A stretch of 64,000 nt of DNA from Hymenobacter jejuensis (lineage in GTDB: Bacteria > Bacteroidota > Bacteroidia > Cytophagales > Hymenobacteraceae): the NCBI RefSeq assembly GCF_006337165.1, contig NZ_CP040896.1, forward strand, positions 248,001-312,000. Direction: 5' to 3'. Within the stretch, counting starts at the first letter, position 1; every line of letters begins with the position of its first letter. The notes beneath the pieces are model-generated. The model searched no databases, had not been told where the DNA came from, and saw nothing but the letters and a program-made list of their open reading frames with translations. The position numbers and the translations under genes are program-made. Below, piece by piece: positions 50,461 through 58,737 of this stretch.

Positions 50461-51426
50461 TTATCTGATAAACTCGCGCACTTTTTGGTTGAACTCCGGC
50501 GCTTTTTCATAGTGCGCAAAGTGCCCGGCTTGCGGCAACAATACCTGCTCGGCGTGGGGTAGTTTGCCAACTCCGGCGGCCGCTACCATTGCGGTAGTGA
50601 GCGTAGGATGCAGTGCCCGGTTGGGAATCAGAAAATCTTCGGCACCGAACACTACCAGCGTGGGTTGCTGTACCTGGCTGAGCCGGTCGAAAACGGGGCC
50701 ATCGAGCATGCCGGACATGCTGTTGACCACCGTTTGGGCATACTGCTTAAAATCGTCGCAGGCCATCATGGCCAGGCGCTCCTTGATCCACAGCTCTACG
50801 TCGGTTGGCATCGCGTAGAAGTTGTATTTGAAGTTCATGCGCACCTGAGCCTCAGGCGTTTTCTCGATCGACGACACGGTGTAGAAGTTGCGCAACTGCT
50901 GCTTTTCCGGCTCGGTAAACGTCTCGAAGCCGGCCGGCGACACCAGCACCAGTTTTCGGACGTCAGCCGGTGACTTCAGGGCCGCGGTCAGGGCAATTTG
51001 TCCGCCCATAGAGTGTCCCACCAAGACCACGTTTTTGAGGTGCAGTTGGTGGATGAGTTGGAGCACGACATCCGCATAGAAATCCATGGTGCCGGGGTAC
51101 GCGCCTTTCGACGATTTGCCATAGCCCGGCAAGTCCAGGGCAATGCACCGCGCCGACTTGCTCAGCTCAGGAATGGTGCGTTCCCAAGCCCGCACGTAGC
51201 TCGATAGCCCGTGAATGAAAATGAGCGTATGGGGCCCTTTGCCGGCATCTACATAAGCCACTTCCATCGAGTTGGCGAGGGTCAGGGTGTGTTCAGGCAG
51301 CCCGTAGGACCCGATCACCTTGCGCATGGGCACTTCTTCCGTCTGGAAACTCATGGCTTTGTAGCTGGCTAAGAGGACAATGGCAACGGCAAACAGAAAT
51401 CGGTTGAGGAGCAGGGTCTTTTTCAT
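50461..51426 (-). CDS. Alpha/beta hydrolase with N-terminal membrane/export segment
   Basis: A 321-residue alpha/beta-hydrolase preceded by a signal or anchor (MKKTLLLNRFLFAVAIVLLA). The oxyanion segment is FIHGLSSYVRAWERTIP, the nucleophile is S139 in VGHSMGG, the acid is in VVFGAEDFLIP, and the histidine is in QAGHFAHYEKAPEF. The start overlaps the stop of the acyl-CoA ligase gene by 4 bp (51423-51426), so the two are translated together. It is probably an esterase or lipase acting in the periplasm on a substrate whose acid is then activated by the ligase; this pairing is inference. Confidence 0.85.
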   Translation of the reverse strand: MKKTLLLNRFLFAVAIVLLASYKAMSFQTEEVPMRKVIGSYGLPEHTLTLANSMEVAYVDAGKGPHTLIFIHGLSSYVRAWERTIPELSKSARCIALDLPGYGKSSKGAYPGTMDFYADVVLQLIHQLHLKNVVLVGHSMGGQIALTAALKSPADVRKLVLVSPAGFETFTEPEKQQLRNFYTVSSIEKTPEAQVRMNFKYNFYAMPTDVELWIKERLAMMACDDFKQYAQTVVNSMSGMLDGPVFDRLSQVQQPTLVVFGAEDFLIPNRALHPTLTTAMVAAAGVGKLPHAEQVLLPQAGHFAHYEKAPEFNQKVREFIR

Positions 51427-52925
51427 ACGCTTGCTTTCAACACCTTTTTATTGATTTTGCCGGTGTCGCTTTTGGGCAATTCGGCCACCAATTCCACATA
51501 TTTCGGGACTTTGAACCGGGCCAGATTGGCGCAGCAATAGCTCTGCACGGCCTCTGCCGATACCTCGATGCCTTTGGTCACGATGAAGGCCTTGCCGACC
51601 TCTCCCCACTTCTCATCGGGCACCCCAATCACGGCTGCTTCTGACACGCCGGGAAACGTCAGCAGAAAGCGCTCTATCTCAGCCGGGTACACATTTTCGC
51701 CGCCGGAGATGTACATGTTCTTGATGCGGTCCATGACGTAGAGGTAGCCTTCAGCGTCGGCCCGAAGCAGGTCGCCGGTACGAAACCAGCCGTTGAGCAG
51801 GGCTTTGGCGGTGGCCTCAGGGTCGTTCCAGTAGCCGGGCATTACGTTGGGGCCGCGCAGGCACAACTCCCCTACCTCGCCGGGTGCTACTTCCTGGCCT
51901 TCCTCGTCGATGAGCTTGATATCGACATAGAAATTGGGCCGCCCAATGGAGCCGATTTTCTGCTCGGCATCGTCTTGGTGCAGCGAGAAAAGATTGGGGC
52001 CAACTTCCGTGAGCCCGAACCCTTGCCGAATCTTGATGCCGCGCCAGTGCCACGCCTGAATCACTGTCAAAGGCAATGCCTCGCCGCCCACAATGATGTA
52101 GCGCAGCGCACTCAGATCGGCGGTGGCAAACTCAGGGCTGTCCATCATCATTTTCAGCATGGTCGGCACGCCCATAAAGAGGTCGGTGCGCTCCTGGGCC
52201 AGGAGTTGGAGCAGGCGGTCGGGCTGAAATTTCTTCACAAACCCCACCGTGCCGCCCCGATGCAGCAAGGGCGTGAGCAGCACGTTCCAGCCGCCGGTAT
52301 GGAAAGGCGGCGTGCAGACAATGGTGCTGTCGGCGGGCGTCAGGGCCAGACTCATCGTGGTGTTGAGGCTGTTCCAAAGCAGCATTTTGTGGGTATACAA
52401 TGCGCCCTTGGGAAAGCCGGTGGTGCCCGAAGTGTAGAGGATGAAAATCGGGTCGTCCTCGGCTATTTCCTGCGCGTCAAAACCTAGCTCGGAATACTGT
52501 TCGAGGGCCTCATGGCACAAGTCGTTCAGCCGCTGAAGCGGCCACACCTGCTCGATCTCCGGCAGCCTGCTGAGCTGCAACGCTTTCTCCTGAAACTGCT
52601 CTTCGTACAACAGCAAACGAGGCTGGCAATTGCCGACCAGGTAGTCGATTTCTGTCACCGCCAAGCGGTAATTGACGGGCACCAGAATGAAGCCCGTTTT
52701 CTGGGCGGCCACGAACAGCGCCACGTATTCCAGCGAGTACTCCGCAATGACCATCACCCGGTCGCCTTTGCGAATGCCTTGGCGCTGAGTTAGTTCGGCG
52801 GCCAGGTGGTTGGCCTCATGGTTCAGCTCGGCGTAGGTGAGTGTGCGGCCGGTATCGAGCTCCTTGAGCGCCACTTTCGCCGGAGAGTAAACCGCCCACT
52901 TTGCTATCCAATCTTTGGTGTACAT
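51423..52925 (-). CDS. AMP-forming acyl-CoA ligase (fatty-acid/medium-chain type)
   Basis: A 500-residue acyl-CoA synthetase that activates a carboxylic acid with ATP and CoA. The ATG at 52925 (MYTKDWIAKWAVYSPAKVALK) is chosen over an upstream TTG. The P-loop-like motif is YTSGTTGFPKG (164-174). RQGFGLTEVGPN, GELCLRGPNVMPGYWNDP and the hinge GYLYVMDRIKNMYISGGENVYPAEIE follow, with the C-terminal catalytic lysine in PKSDTGKINKK. Substrate length cannot be read directly. It is downstream of the symporter gene by about 77 bp, with a palindrome copy 23 bp before its ATG. Confidence 0.92.
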   Translation of the reverse strand: MYTKDWIAKWAVYSPAKVALKELDTGRTLTYAELNHEANHLAAELTQRQGIRKGDRVMVIAEYSLEYVALFVAAQKTGFILVPVNYRLAVTEIDYLVGNCQPRLLLYEEQFQEKALQLSRLPEIEQVWPLQRLNDLCHEALEQYSELGFDAQEIAEDDPIFILYTSGTTGFPKGALYTHKMLLWNSLNTTMSLALTPADSTIVCTPPFHTGGWNVLLTPLLHRGGTVGFVKKFQPDRLLQLLAQERTDLFMGVPTMLKMMMDSPEFATADLSALRYIIVGGEALPLTVIQAWHWRGIKIRQGFGLTEVGPNLFSLHQDDAEQKIGSIGRPNFYVDIKLIDEEGQEVAPGEVGELCLRGPNVMPGYWNDPEATAKALLNGWFRTGDLLRADAEGYLYVMDRIKNMYISGGENVYPAEIERFLLTFPGVSEAAVIGVPDEKWGEVGKAFIVTKGIEVSAEAVQSYCCANLARFKVPKYVELVAELPKSDTGKINKKVLKASV

Positions 52926-52947
52926 AGGACTCAAAGCAGCTTATTTA

Positions 52948-52972
52948 CAAGTTATTGATTATCAAATTTATA
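52948..52972. repeat. Recurrent palindrome copy (upstream of ligase)
   Basis: CAAGTTATTGATTATCAAAT then TTATA. It lies 23 bp before the ligase ATG, in the right place for a transcription or translation signal. Confidence 0.6.
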
Positions 52973-53002
52973 CATGATCCATGCTTTCCAGCCAACTTAC
53001 CT

Positions 53003-54580
53003 TTACGGCATGCGATCATCGGCCAACGCATGCATGGCGGAGGGTGAGCGCCCGGAGTAGACCGGCTCGTTTTGCTTGTTCCTCCGCAGGATAATGAAGA
53101 GCACCGACCCCACCAAAGCCGACGACAGAATAGCCAGCGCAGCCGGGACGCCGGGGTTTTTCACCGGGGCGTGCATGTAGGGCGTCAGCTCGGCGTAATA
53201 CACCGTGAAGTGCACCCCTATCGCCACGATGGAAGCCGCCACCACGGCCATGCGCGGCGCATCTTTGAAAAGAATCCCGAAGAAAACCGGGATGAAAGCC
53301 GCGGCGAAATAAGCATACACGCCATTCTGAGCGAATACCGCCACGCTCAGATTAGGATGCGTTATCTGATTGTAAGACAACAAGATAGAAACCACCGCCA
53401 GCAGCACAATCACGGAGCGGTTGATGATGATTTCGCGCCGGTGGCCGGTTTGGCCGCTGAAGAACTTCTCGCCGACGGCGGGCCGGATGAGGTCGGCAGT
53501 GATGGTAGTGGACAGCGATTGGATCAGGCCTTCGAGCGTCGAAATACCCGAGGCCGCCAAGCCCAAAACCACGAGCAAAGTGAGGTACACGGGAAATTCG
53601 CTCAGCACGTAGGCCGGAATAATGGCGTCCATCTTGAGGGCTTGGCCATTTACCATCAGGTTGGGGAAAGCCAGGCGGGCGTACAGGCCCGTGAAAACCA
53701 CCATAAAAAACAGCGTGAGCACCACCACGGCCGTCAGCAGGTAGCGGTTCACGTCCTTGTCGCTTTTGAGCAGCAGAGATTTGGTGATGGTATGAGGTTG
53801 GCACACAATGGCTATGCCCACGATGATCTGGCAGAAGATGATCTCGAAGTAATCGCGGAAAAAGTAGCTCTGCGGGTTGACGGAATGTACCAGCGCCGGA
53901 TCAATGGCCGACAGTTTCGCCAGAAAACCGTGCACGCCCTCGCTAAAATGCCGGTAGCCGGAACCTAACAACACGACCGCCACCACTAGCTTCAAGCCTA
54001 CTTGCAACGTGTTGGTATAGACCATCGAGTTGGCTCCGCCAAACATCATGTAGCCAAACACAAACACCACCAGGCCCACCAGCACGTACACCGGCTGCAC
54101 ATCCAGGGCCTGACTTAGCACGCGGGTAATGCCCACGCAAATCAGGACGATGAAGGTGATCAGCAACAGCGACAGCACCGCGAAATACCGCGTCAGGAAA
54201 GGGCTTTGGTAGCGCGAACCCATCCATTGTGCCATGGTAAGGGCTTTGACGGTCTGGCCGTGCTTGCGGAAGCCTTTGGTGAGCACAATCAGTGAGACAA
54301 AAGCGGCCAGCGGCATCACGATTCCGAACGACAGCACGCCGCTGAGTCCGTAGAGCGCCACGAAGCCGGGGTTGATGATAAACGTGGCCGCGCTGGTCAT
54401 GGAAGCCGCCAGCGACAACCCCACCGCCACGGGCGAAAAGTTGACGGACCCCACGGCATAATCCGCCATGCTGCCCGTGCGGCGCGCTCCGCGCACAACG
54501 AAAAACAACGTCAGCCCGGCATATACCAACAGCAGGATCGCGGTCGCTGTGATGGTCTGAGAAGAGGCTATTCCATTCAT
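53003..54580 (-). CDS. Sodium:solute symporter (SSS family)
   Basis: A 525-residue inner-membrane protein with about 13 helices. The start at 54580 (MNGIASSQTITATAILLLVYAGLTLFF) places the first helix correctly. SLAASMTSAATFIINPGFV resembles the sodium-binding first-helix region. GLAASGISTLEGLIQSLSTTITADL is the conserved SSS segment. The family imports solutes such as proline, acetate and other carboxylates, or sugars, with sodium. Given the neighbours (acyl-CoA ligase, ketoacyl-synthase-like, hydroxybutyrate dehydrogenase), a carboxylate or hydroxyacid is the best guess. Confidence 0.9.
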   Translation of the reverse strand: MNGIASSQTITATAILLLVYAGLTLFFVVRGARRTGSMADYAVGSVNFSPVAVGLSLAASMTSAATFIINPGFVALYGLSGVLSFGIVMPLAAFVSLIVLTKGFRKHGQTVKALTMAQWMGSRYQSPFLTRYFAVLSLLLITFIVLICVGITRVLSQALDVQPVYVLVGLVVFVFGYMMFGGANSMVYTNTLQVGLKLVVAVVLLGSGYRHFSEGVHGFLAKLSAIDPALVHSVNPQSYFFRDYFEIIFCQIIVGIAIVCQPHTITKSLLLKSDKDVNRYLLTAVVVLTLFFMVVFTGLYARLAFPNLMVNGQALKMDAIIPAYVLSEFPVYLTLLVVLGLAASGISTLEGLIQSLSTTITADLIRPAVGEKFFSGQTGHRREIIINRSVIVLLAVVSILLSYNQITHPNLSVAVFAQNGVYAYFAAAFIPVFFGILFKDAPRMAVVAASIVAIGVHFTVYYAELTPYMHAPVKNPGVPAALAILSSALVGSVLFIILRRNKQNEPVYSGRSPSAMHALADDRMP

Positions 54581-54610
54581 GGTGGGTGCGTGGGTCAGGT
54601 GAGAACGCTG

Positions 54611-54718
54611 TAGAGACGCGACACTTCGCGTCTGACGTTGTTTGATTGAACGACTGCTAAATTGGCTGTTCGCCACAAACGACATCAGCAACGACAGACG
54701 CGAAGTATCGTCTCCCTA
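54611..54718. repeat. TAGAGACGCG hairpin repeat (KSIII-symporter gap)
   Basis: The stretch 54611-54640 and its approximate reverse complement at 54689-54718 share about 26 of 30 positions. The left arm alone also folds (GACGCG...CGCGTC). The type is a widespread short extragenic palindrome (TAGAGACGCGA...TCGCGTCTCTA). It separates the ketoacyl-synthase-like gene from the symporter gene. Confidence 0.7.
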
Positions 54719-54730
54719 AATCGTTACTAT

Positions 54731-54757
54731 ATAAGTTATTAATTATTAGGTACTTAC
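54731..54757. repeat. Recurrent palindrome copy (KSIII 3' end)
   Basis: ATAAGTTATTAATTATTAGG then TACTTAC. A weaker copy that ends right at the stop of the ketoacyl-synthase-like gene and precedes the symporter gene by about 150 bp. Confidence 0.4.
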
Positions 54758-55750
54758 CTAAAATCGAAATGCCGCACCGGCGAAGGCCAGACCGCCACCC
54801 GAACCGATCAGAAAGAGCAGGTCGTTTTTCTTGATTTTGCCTTTGCTGACAGCATCGTCGAGCGCCATCGGGATGGCCGCCGAGCCGGTGTAGCCGAAGC
54901 GCTCCATAATCACGGGCGCCCGGCAACGATCAACGCCCAACCGATCGAGGGTTTCGTGGATGGCGTTGATGTTGAGTTGGGTCATCACGTAGTGGTCAAC
55001 CTCGACCGGCGACACGCCGATAGCGAGGGCCATTTCCGTGGCCATCCGGGTCCAGACATCGGGGTTGATTTCTTTCGGGAAGCGCTGCACAAACTTGAGC
55101 TTGTGGTCTTTCTTTTCGAGCACTTCCGCCGTGAGCGGCTGGTGCGTGGCCCCGGCATAAATGCCCATCCACGAATGGTATTGCCCTTCGGTGTGCAGGA
55201 GGCTGGTCAGAAAGCCCCGCTCGCCGCCCTCGGCCGCCGTAAGCAGCACGGCCCCGGCGCCGTCGGCAAACAGGGTGACGGTTTTTTTATCCTCCAAATC
55301 CAGGTACTTGCTCATGGCGTACCCGCCGATAACCAATACCTGCTTGTAGCGCGGGTCGGCCATGATGTATTTGGCTGCCACGTCCAGCGCCGTCACGAAG
55401 CCAGCGCAGGCCGAATTCAGGTCGAAGGTGCCTGCCTTGGTTGCGCCCAAGCGATGCTGCAAAATGGACGAAGTCGACGGAGAAATGTATTCGGGAGTGT
55501 CGGTGGCAACAATGATGAGGTCCAGCTCATCGGCCTTTACTTCCGCCCTTTCCAGGGCCACCCGCGCTGCCCGCTCGCACAAATCCGCCACGGATTCGGA
55601 GTCGCTGCACCACCGCCGGCTCTTGATGCTGAGGTTTTCCTGTAGCCAGGCGTCCACGTCTTCGCCCAGCAGGTTGCTCAGATCGGCGTTGGAAACCACT
55701 CTGGATGGGGCGTAGGAGCCGGTGCTGGCGATGAGTGCTTTTCTGGCCAT
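54758..55750 (-). CDS. Ketoacyl-ACP synthase III-like protein with altered active site
   Basis: A 330-residue thiolase-fold protein of the FabH (KAS III) family, from the ATG at 55750 (MARKALIASTGSYAPSRVV). The acyl-binding cysteine is present: C115 in DLNSACAGFVTALD. The usual His and Asn of the Cys-His-Asn triad are missing. The HQAN motif is replaced by MTQLN (T257 at the His position), and GNTSAAS is replaced by GYTGSAA (Y287 at the Asn position). So it probably cannot decarboxylate malonyl-ACP; it may instead transfer or hydrolyse acyl groups, or use another condensation partner. It lies 4 bp downstream of the SDR gene, clearly in one operon. Confidence 0.88.
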   Translation of the reverse strand: MARKALIASTGSYAPSRVVSNADLSNLLGEDVDAWLQENLSIKSRRWCSDSESVADLCERAARVALERAEVKADELDLIIVATDTPEYISPSTSSILQHRLGATKAGTFDLNSACAGFVTALDVAAKYIMADPRYKQVLVIGGYAMSKYLDLEDKKTVTLFADGAGAVLLTAAEGGERGFLTSLLHTEGQYHSWMGIYAGATHQPLTAEVLEKKDHKLKFVQRFPKEINPDVWTRMATEMALAIGVSPVEVDHYVMTQLNINAIHETLDRLGVDRCRAPVIMERFGYTGSAAIPMALDDAVSKGKIKKNDLLFLIGSGGGLAFAGAAFRF

Positions 55751-55754
55751 ACCC

Positions 55755-56498
55755 TTAAATCGTAACGGCTCCGTCGACACTCAGCACCGCACCGCTCACG
55801 AAACTGGCTTCTTCCGACGCCAGAAACAGGTAAGCATTGGCGATGTCTTCGGGCTTGCCCAGCCGCCGAAGCGGTGTGCGTTCTTTCATCCTATCGATGA
55901 CTTTTTCGGGGATGGTCCCGATCATTTCCGTGGCCACAAAGCCCGGCGCCACGGCATTGACGGTGATGTTGTACTTACCTAGTTCCTTGGCCAGCGTTTT
56001 GGTCAGCCCGATCAGCCCGGCTTTGGTGGCCGCATAATTGGCTTGCCCAAAGTTGCCGTAGAGCCCCACCACCGAGGCCGTATTGATGATGCGCCCCGAC
56101 TGTTGGGCTTCCATGAAAGGCGCCACGGCTTTGGTGCAATTAAACACGCCGGTCAGGTTCACGTCTAGCACCTGCTGCCATTGCTGCAAGGTCATCTTCT
56201 TCAGGGTCGAATCCCACGTGATGCCCGCGTTGTTGATGAGCACGTCGAGGCGCCCAAATTGCTGCTGCGCCGCTTGGGCGGCGGCTTCTACTTGCTCGGC
56301 GTTGGTGGTATCGACTATCGCAACTTCGGCCTTGCCACCCTGAGCCTCGATTTCGACGCGGGTGCTTTCGGCCTTTTCCGCATTCACGTCCCAGATGACG
56401 ACGGTGGCCCCCTCCCCCGCAAACCGAAGGCTGGCGGCCCGGCCAATTCCGCTGGCCCCGCCGGTGATAATCACGACTTTATCTTGAAGTCTTTGCAT
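55755..56498 (-). CDS. SDR-family oxidoreductase, FabG-like, probably NAD-dependent
   Basis: A 247-residue short-chain dehydrogenase. The nucleotide motif TGGASGIGR (12-20) is present; D37 in VVIWDVN, at the end of the second strand, favours NAD(H) over NADP(H). NNAG is at 89-92, and the catalytic residues are S142, Y155 and K159 in YAATK. The C-terminal VSGAVLSVDGAVTI is classic for 3-oxoacyl reductases. It is the first gene of the leftward acyl operon. Because of D37 it may act as a 3-hydroxyacyl dehydrogenase rather than a fatty-acid-synthesis reductase. Confidence 0.9.
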   Translation of the reverse strand: MQRLQDKVVIITGGASGIGRAASLRFAGEGATVVIWDVNAEKAESTRVEIEAQGGKAEVAIVDTTNAEQVEAAAQAAQQQFGRLDVLINNAGITWDSTLKKMTLQQWQQVLDVNLTGVFNCTKAVAPFMEAQQSGRIINTASVVGLYGNFGQANYAATKAGLIGLTKTLAKELGKYNITVNAVAPGFVATEMIGTIPEKVIDRMKERTPLRRLGKPEDIANAYLFLASEEASFVSGAVLSVDGAVTI

Positions 56499-56846
56499 GG
56501 TGGCATTGATAGTCCACCTGAAAGTACCCGGGCCGTTACGGCTCTGCTCAGGCCGAAAAATAAACTGCGGGTGGACTTAAAGCAGACGAAGCAAAGCCCG
56601 TATTCACAACTATTTGTATATCAAATACTTATCACAATTAAAACTTCCCTTGACTTTCGCAGCGCAGCCGAATCTGCTTGAGAAAAACGCATCTTCATCT
56701 TCCTGGCAACCCGTATTATTATCCCAACCTTCACCGCTAAAAGCAGCTGCTACAGGCCTTCCTGGCCCTAAAATTTGGCCGTGCGCTGGGGTGAATTTTC
56801 CGCATACCACTTTCCACCCTAAGTGTTGGTTTTCCACTATTTGCCC
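56499..56846. promoter_or_regulatory. Divergent promoter region, SDR operon and hydrolase/HBDH operon
   Basis: No gene was seen. It holds TTAAGTCCACC on the minus strand (56570-56580), identical to the site before the TonB receptor, and a good palindrome copy (56607-56632: CAACTATTTGTATATCAAAT then ACTTAT). GTCCACC near 56510 and GGTGGAC at 56570 also form a spaced inverted repeat. Promoters for both directions are expected. Confidence 0.45.
56607..56632. repeat. Recurrent palindrome copy (SDR/hydrolase divergence)
   Basis: CAACTATTTGTATATCAAAT then ACTTAT. It lies 109 bp before the SDR start and about 215 bp before the hydrolase start. Confidence 0.55.
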
Positions 56847-57683
56847 ATGAAATCCCAGTTTCTGCACACCAACGGCATCCGCCTGCACTACCTCGACTAT
56901 CCGGGTCCGGAGCCGCCGCTGGTGCTGCTGCACGGCCTCACGGCCAATGCCTATGCCTTTGAGGGCTTAATTCAGGCAGGCTTAACCACGACGCGGCGAA
57001 TACTTGCCGTTGACTTGCGGGGGCGCGGCCTGAGCGACAAACCGGCTACCGGCTACAGCATGGCCGAACACGCCCAAGACATCATAGGGCTGCTCGATGC
57101 ACTGCAACTAGACAAAGCGGAGCTAGTGGGGCATTCCTTCGGGGCCTTGCTGAGCCTTTATCTCGCCTACCATTTCCCGGCCCGCGTTGACAAGCTGGTA
57201 CTGCTCGATGCCGCTGCCCGTCTGCACCCGCAAACCCGCGAGATGCTCGTCCCGACGATGGGCCGGCTGGGCAAAACCACTTCCTCCTTTGCCGAATACT
57301 TGGCCCAGGCCCGGCAGGCGCCCTACCTCACCATCTGGGACGAAAGCATGGAAGCCTACTACCAAGCCGATGTTCAGACGAATGCCGATGGCTCCGTAAC
57401 GCCACGCTCCCGGCCCGAAAACATCGCCGAATGCCTCACGCAAGGCGTATTCGCGGAGCCCTGGACCGAGTACATTCAAGCGGTTCAGCAACCGGCGCTG
57501 CTGCTCAACGGCACCCAAAACTACGCCCTCGGTGCACCCCTGCTACCAAGGGAATTTGCGGAGGAAACGGTTGCCATGCTCCCGCACGGCCAATACCGCG
57601 AAGTATGGGGCAACCACCAAACGATGCTTTACGGGCAAGGTGCCCAGGAAATAGTGCAGGCCATAACGGAGTTTCTCGCTTAG
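56847..57683 (+). CDS. Alpha/beta hydrolase, probably cytoplasmic esterase
   Basis: A 278-residue alpha/beta-hydrolase without a signal peptide; the ATG at 56847 (MKSQFLHTNGIRLHYLDYPG) replaces an upstream GTG. LLHGLTANAYAFEGL carries the oxyanion residue; the nucleophile Ser is in VGHSFGALLSLYLAYHFP. The likely acid follows in the LLLNGTQNYALGAPLLP strand, and the His is in VWGNHQTMLYG. The acid residue of the triad is not obvious in the usual place. It is followed 62 bp later by the hydroxybutyrate dehydrogenase in the same direction, so the substrate may be an ester or lactone of a hydroxyacid. Confidence 0.82.
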   Translation: MKSQFLHTNGIRLHYLDYPGPEPPLVLLHGLTANAYAFEGLIQAGLTTTRRILAVDLRGRGLSDKPATGYSMAEHAQDIIGLLDALQLDKAELVGHSFGALLSLYLAYHFPARVDKLVLLDAAARLHPQTREMLVPTMGRLGKTTSSFAEYLAQARQAPYLTIWDESMEAYYQADVQTNADGSVTPRSRPENIAECLTQGVFAEPWTEYIQAVQQPALLLNGTQNYALGAPLLPREFAEETVAMLPHGQYREVWGNHQTMLYGQGAQEIVQAITEFLA

Positions 57684-57745
57684 GCATCGGCACTCAAAAT
57701 AAGACCTTCATCGCGCGTCTCAAGTGCACGCTCACCAATCTGTTT

Positions 57746-58516
57746 ATGACTAAAACGGCGTTAATAACCGGCAGCACCAGCGGCATCGGATTAGGCATTG
57801 CCAAGGCTTTCGCGGCCAAAGGCTACAACATTGTCTTCAACGGGTTGGAGCCCAACGGCGCCGATATCGCCCAGCAAGTGGCGCAGCAGCACGGCGTTAA
57901 GCACTTGTTTTCGCCCGCCAACATGATGGACCCCGCCGCCATCCGGACCATGGTAGCAGAGGCGCTGACAACGTTTGGCAGCCTTCAGGTAGTCATCAAC
58001 AACGCAGGCATTCAGCACGTTGCGCCCGTCGAGGAGTTTCCGGAAGACAAGTGGGATGCCATCATTGCCATCAACCTGACGGCGGCTTTTCACATCACCA
58101 AGGCGGCGTGGCCCTCCATGAAGGAGCAGCGCTTCGGGCGCATCATCAACATTGCCTCGGCCCACGGCTTGTTTGCGTCGCCTTTCAAGAGCGCCTATGT
58201 GGCTGCTAAACACGGCATTGTGGGCTTTACCAAAACCCTGGCGCTGGAAGGAGCCCCGCTAGGCATTACCGCCAATACCATCTGCCCAGGCTACGTCCGG
58301 ACGCCGTTGGTGGAGAAGCAAATCGCGGATCAGGCCAAGGCGCACCATCTATCGGAGGAAGAGGTGATTGCGAAAGTCATGCTGGAAAAGCAGGCCATCA
58401 AAGACTTCATTCCCATCGAGCTGATTGCTCAAACGGCCTTGTTTCTGGCTTCTGATGAGGCGGCTACAATCACGGGCATCGCAATGCCGCTGGACGGAGG
58501 CTGGAGCGCCGCCTAA
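57746..58516 (+). CDS. bdhA: 3-hydroxybutyrate dehydrogenase
   Basis: A 256-residue SDR oxidising 3-hydroxybutyrate to acetoacetate with NAD. STSGIGLGIAKAFA is the nucleotide motif. Catalytic residues are N110, S138, Y151 and K155. The segment TICPGYVRTPLVEKQIADQAK and the ending TGIAMPLDGGWSA match D-3-hydroxybutyrate dehydrogenases specifically. There is no signal peptide, so it acts in the cytoplasm. Together with the acyl-CoA ligase and hydrolases it suggests that hydroxybutyrate or a similar hydroxyacid is used here. Some relatives act on other 3-hydroxyacids. Confidence 0.82.
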   Translation: MTKTALITGSTSGIGLGIAKAFAAKGYNIVFNGLEPNGADIAQQVAQQHGVKHLFSPANMMDPAAIRTMVAEALTTFGSLQVVINNAGIQHVAPVEEFPEDKWDAIIAINLTAAFHITKAAWPSMKEQRFGRIINIASAHGLFASPFKSAYVAAKHGIVGFTKTLALEGAPLGITANTICPGYVRTPLVEKQIADQAKAHHLSEEEVIAKVMLEKQAIKDFIPIELIAQTALFLASDEAATITGIAMPLDGGWSAA

Positions 58517-58737
58517 CGCTTAGGCGGCAACATTTCAAGGCTGTCCACACCTACGCTCCCTGCCATAGCCACCAGCAAAGGTCTTATATCCAATGGATTG
58601 TCTGTCCGCACTCCCGATTGAGGTAGACGGCTATCTCCATTGATCTAGTTTGGAGAATTGCGCACTTAGGCCTTGGGCCGACGGCTGGGCTGCTGCGATG
58701 CAATCAACACTGGCAGTGTTTGCGGCTAGGTATTTCA

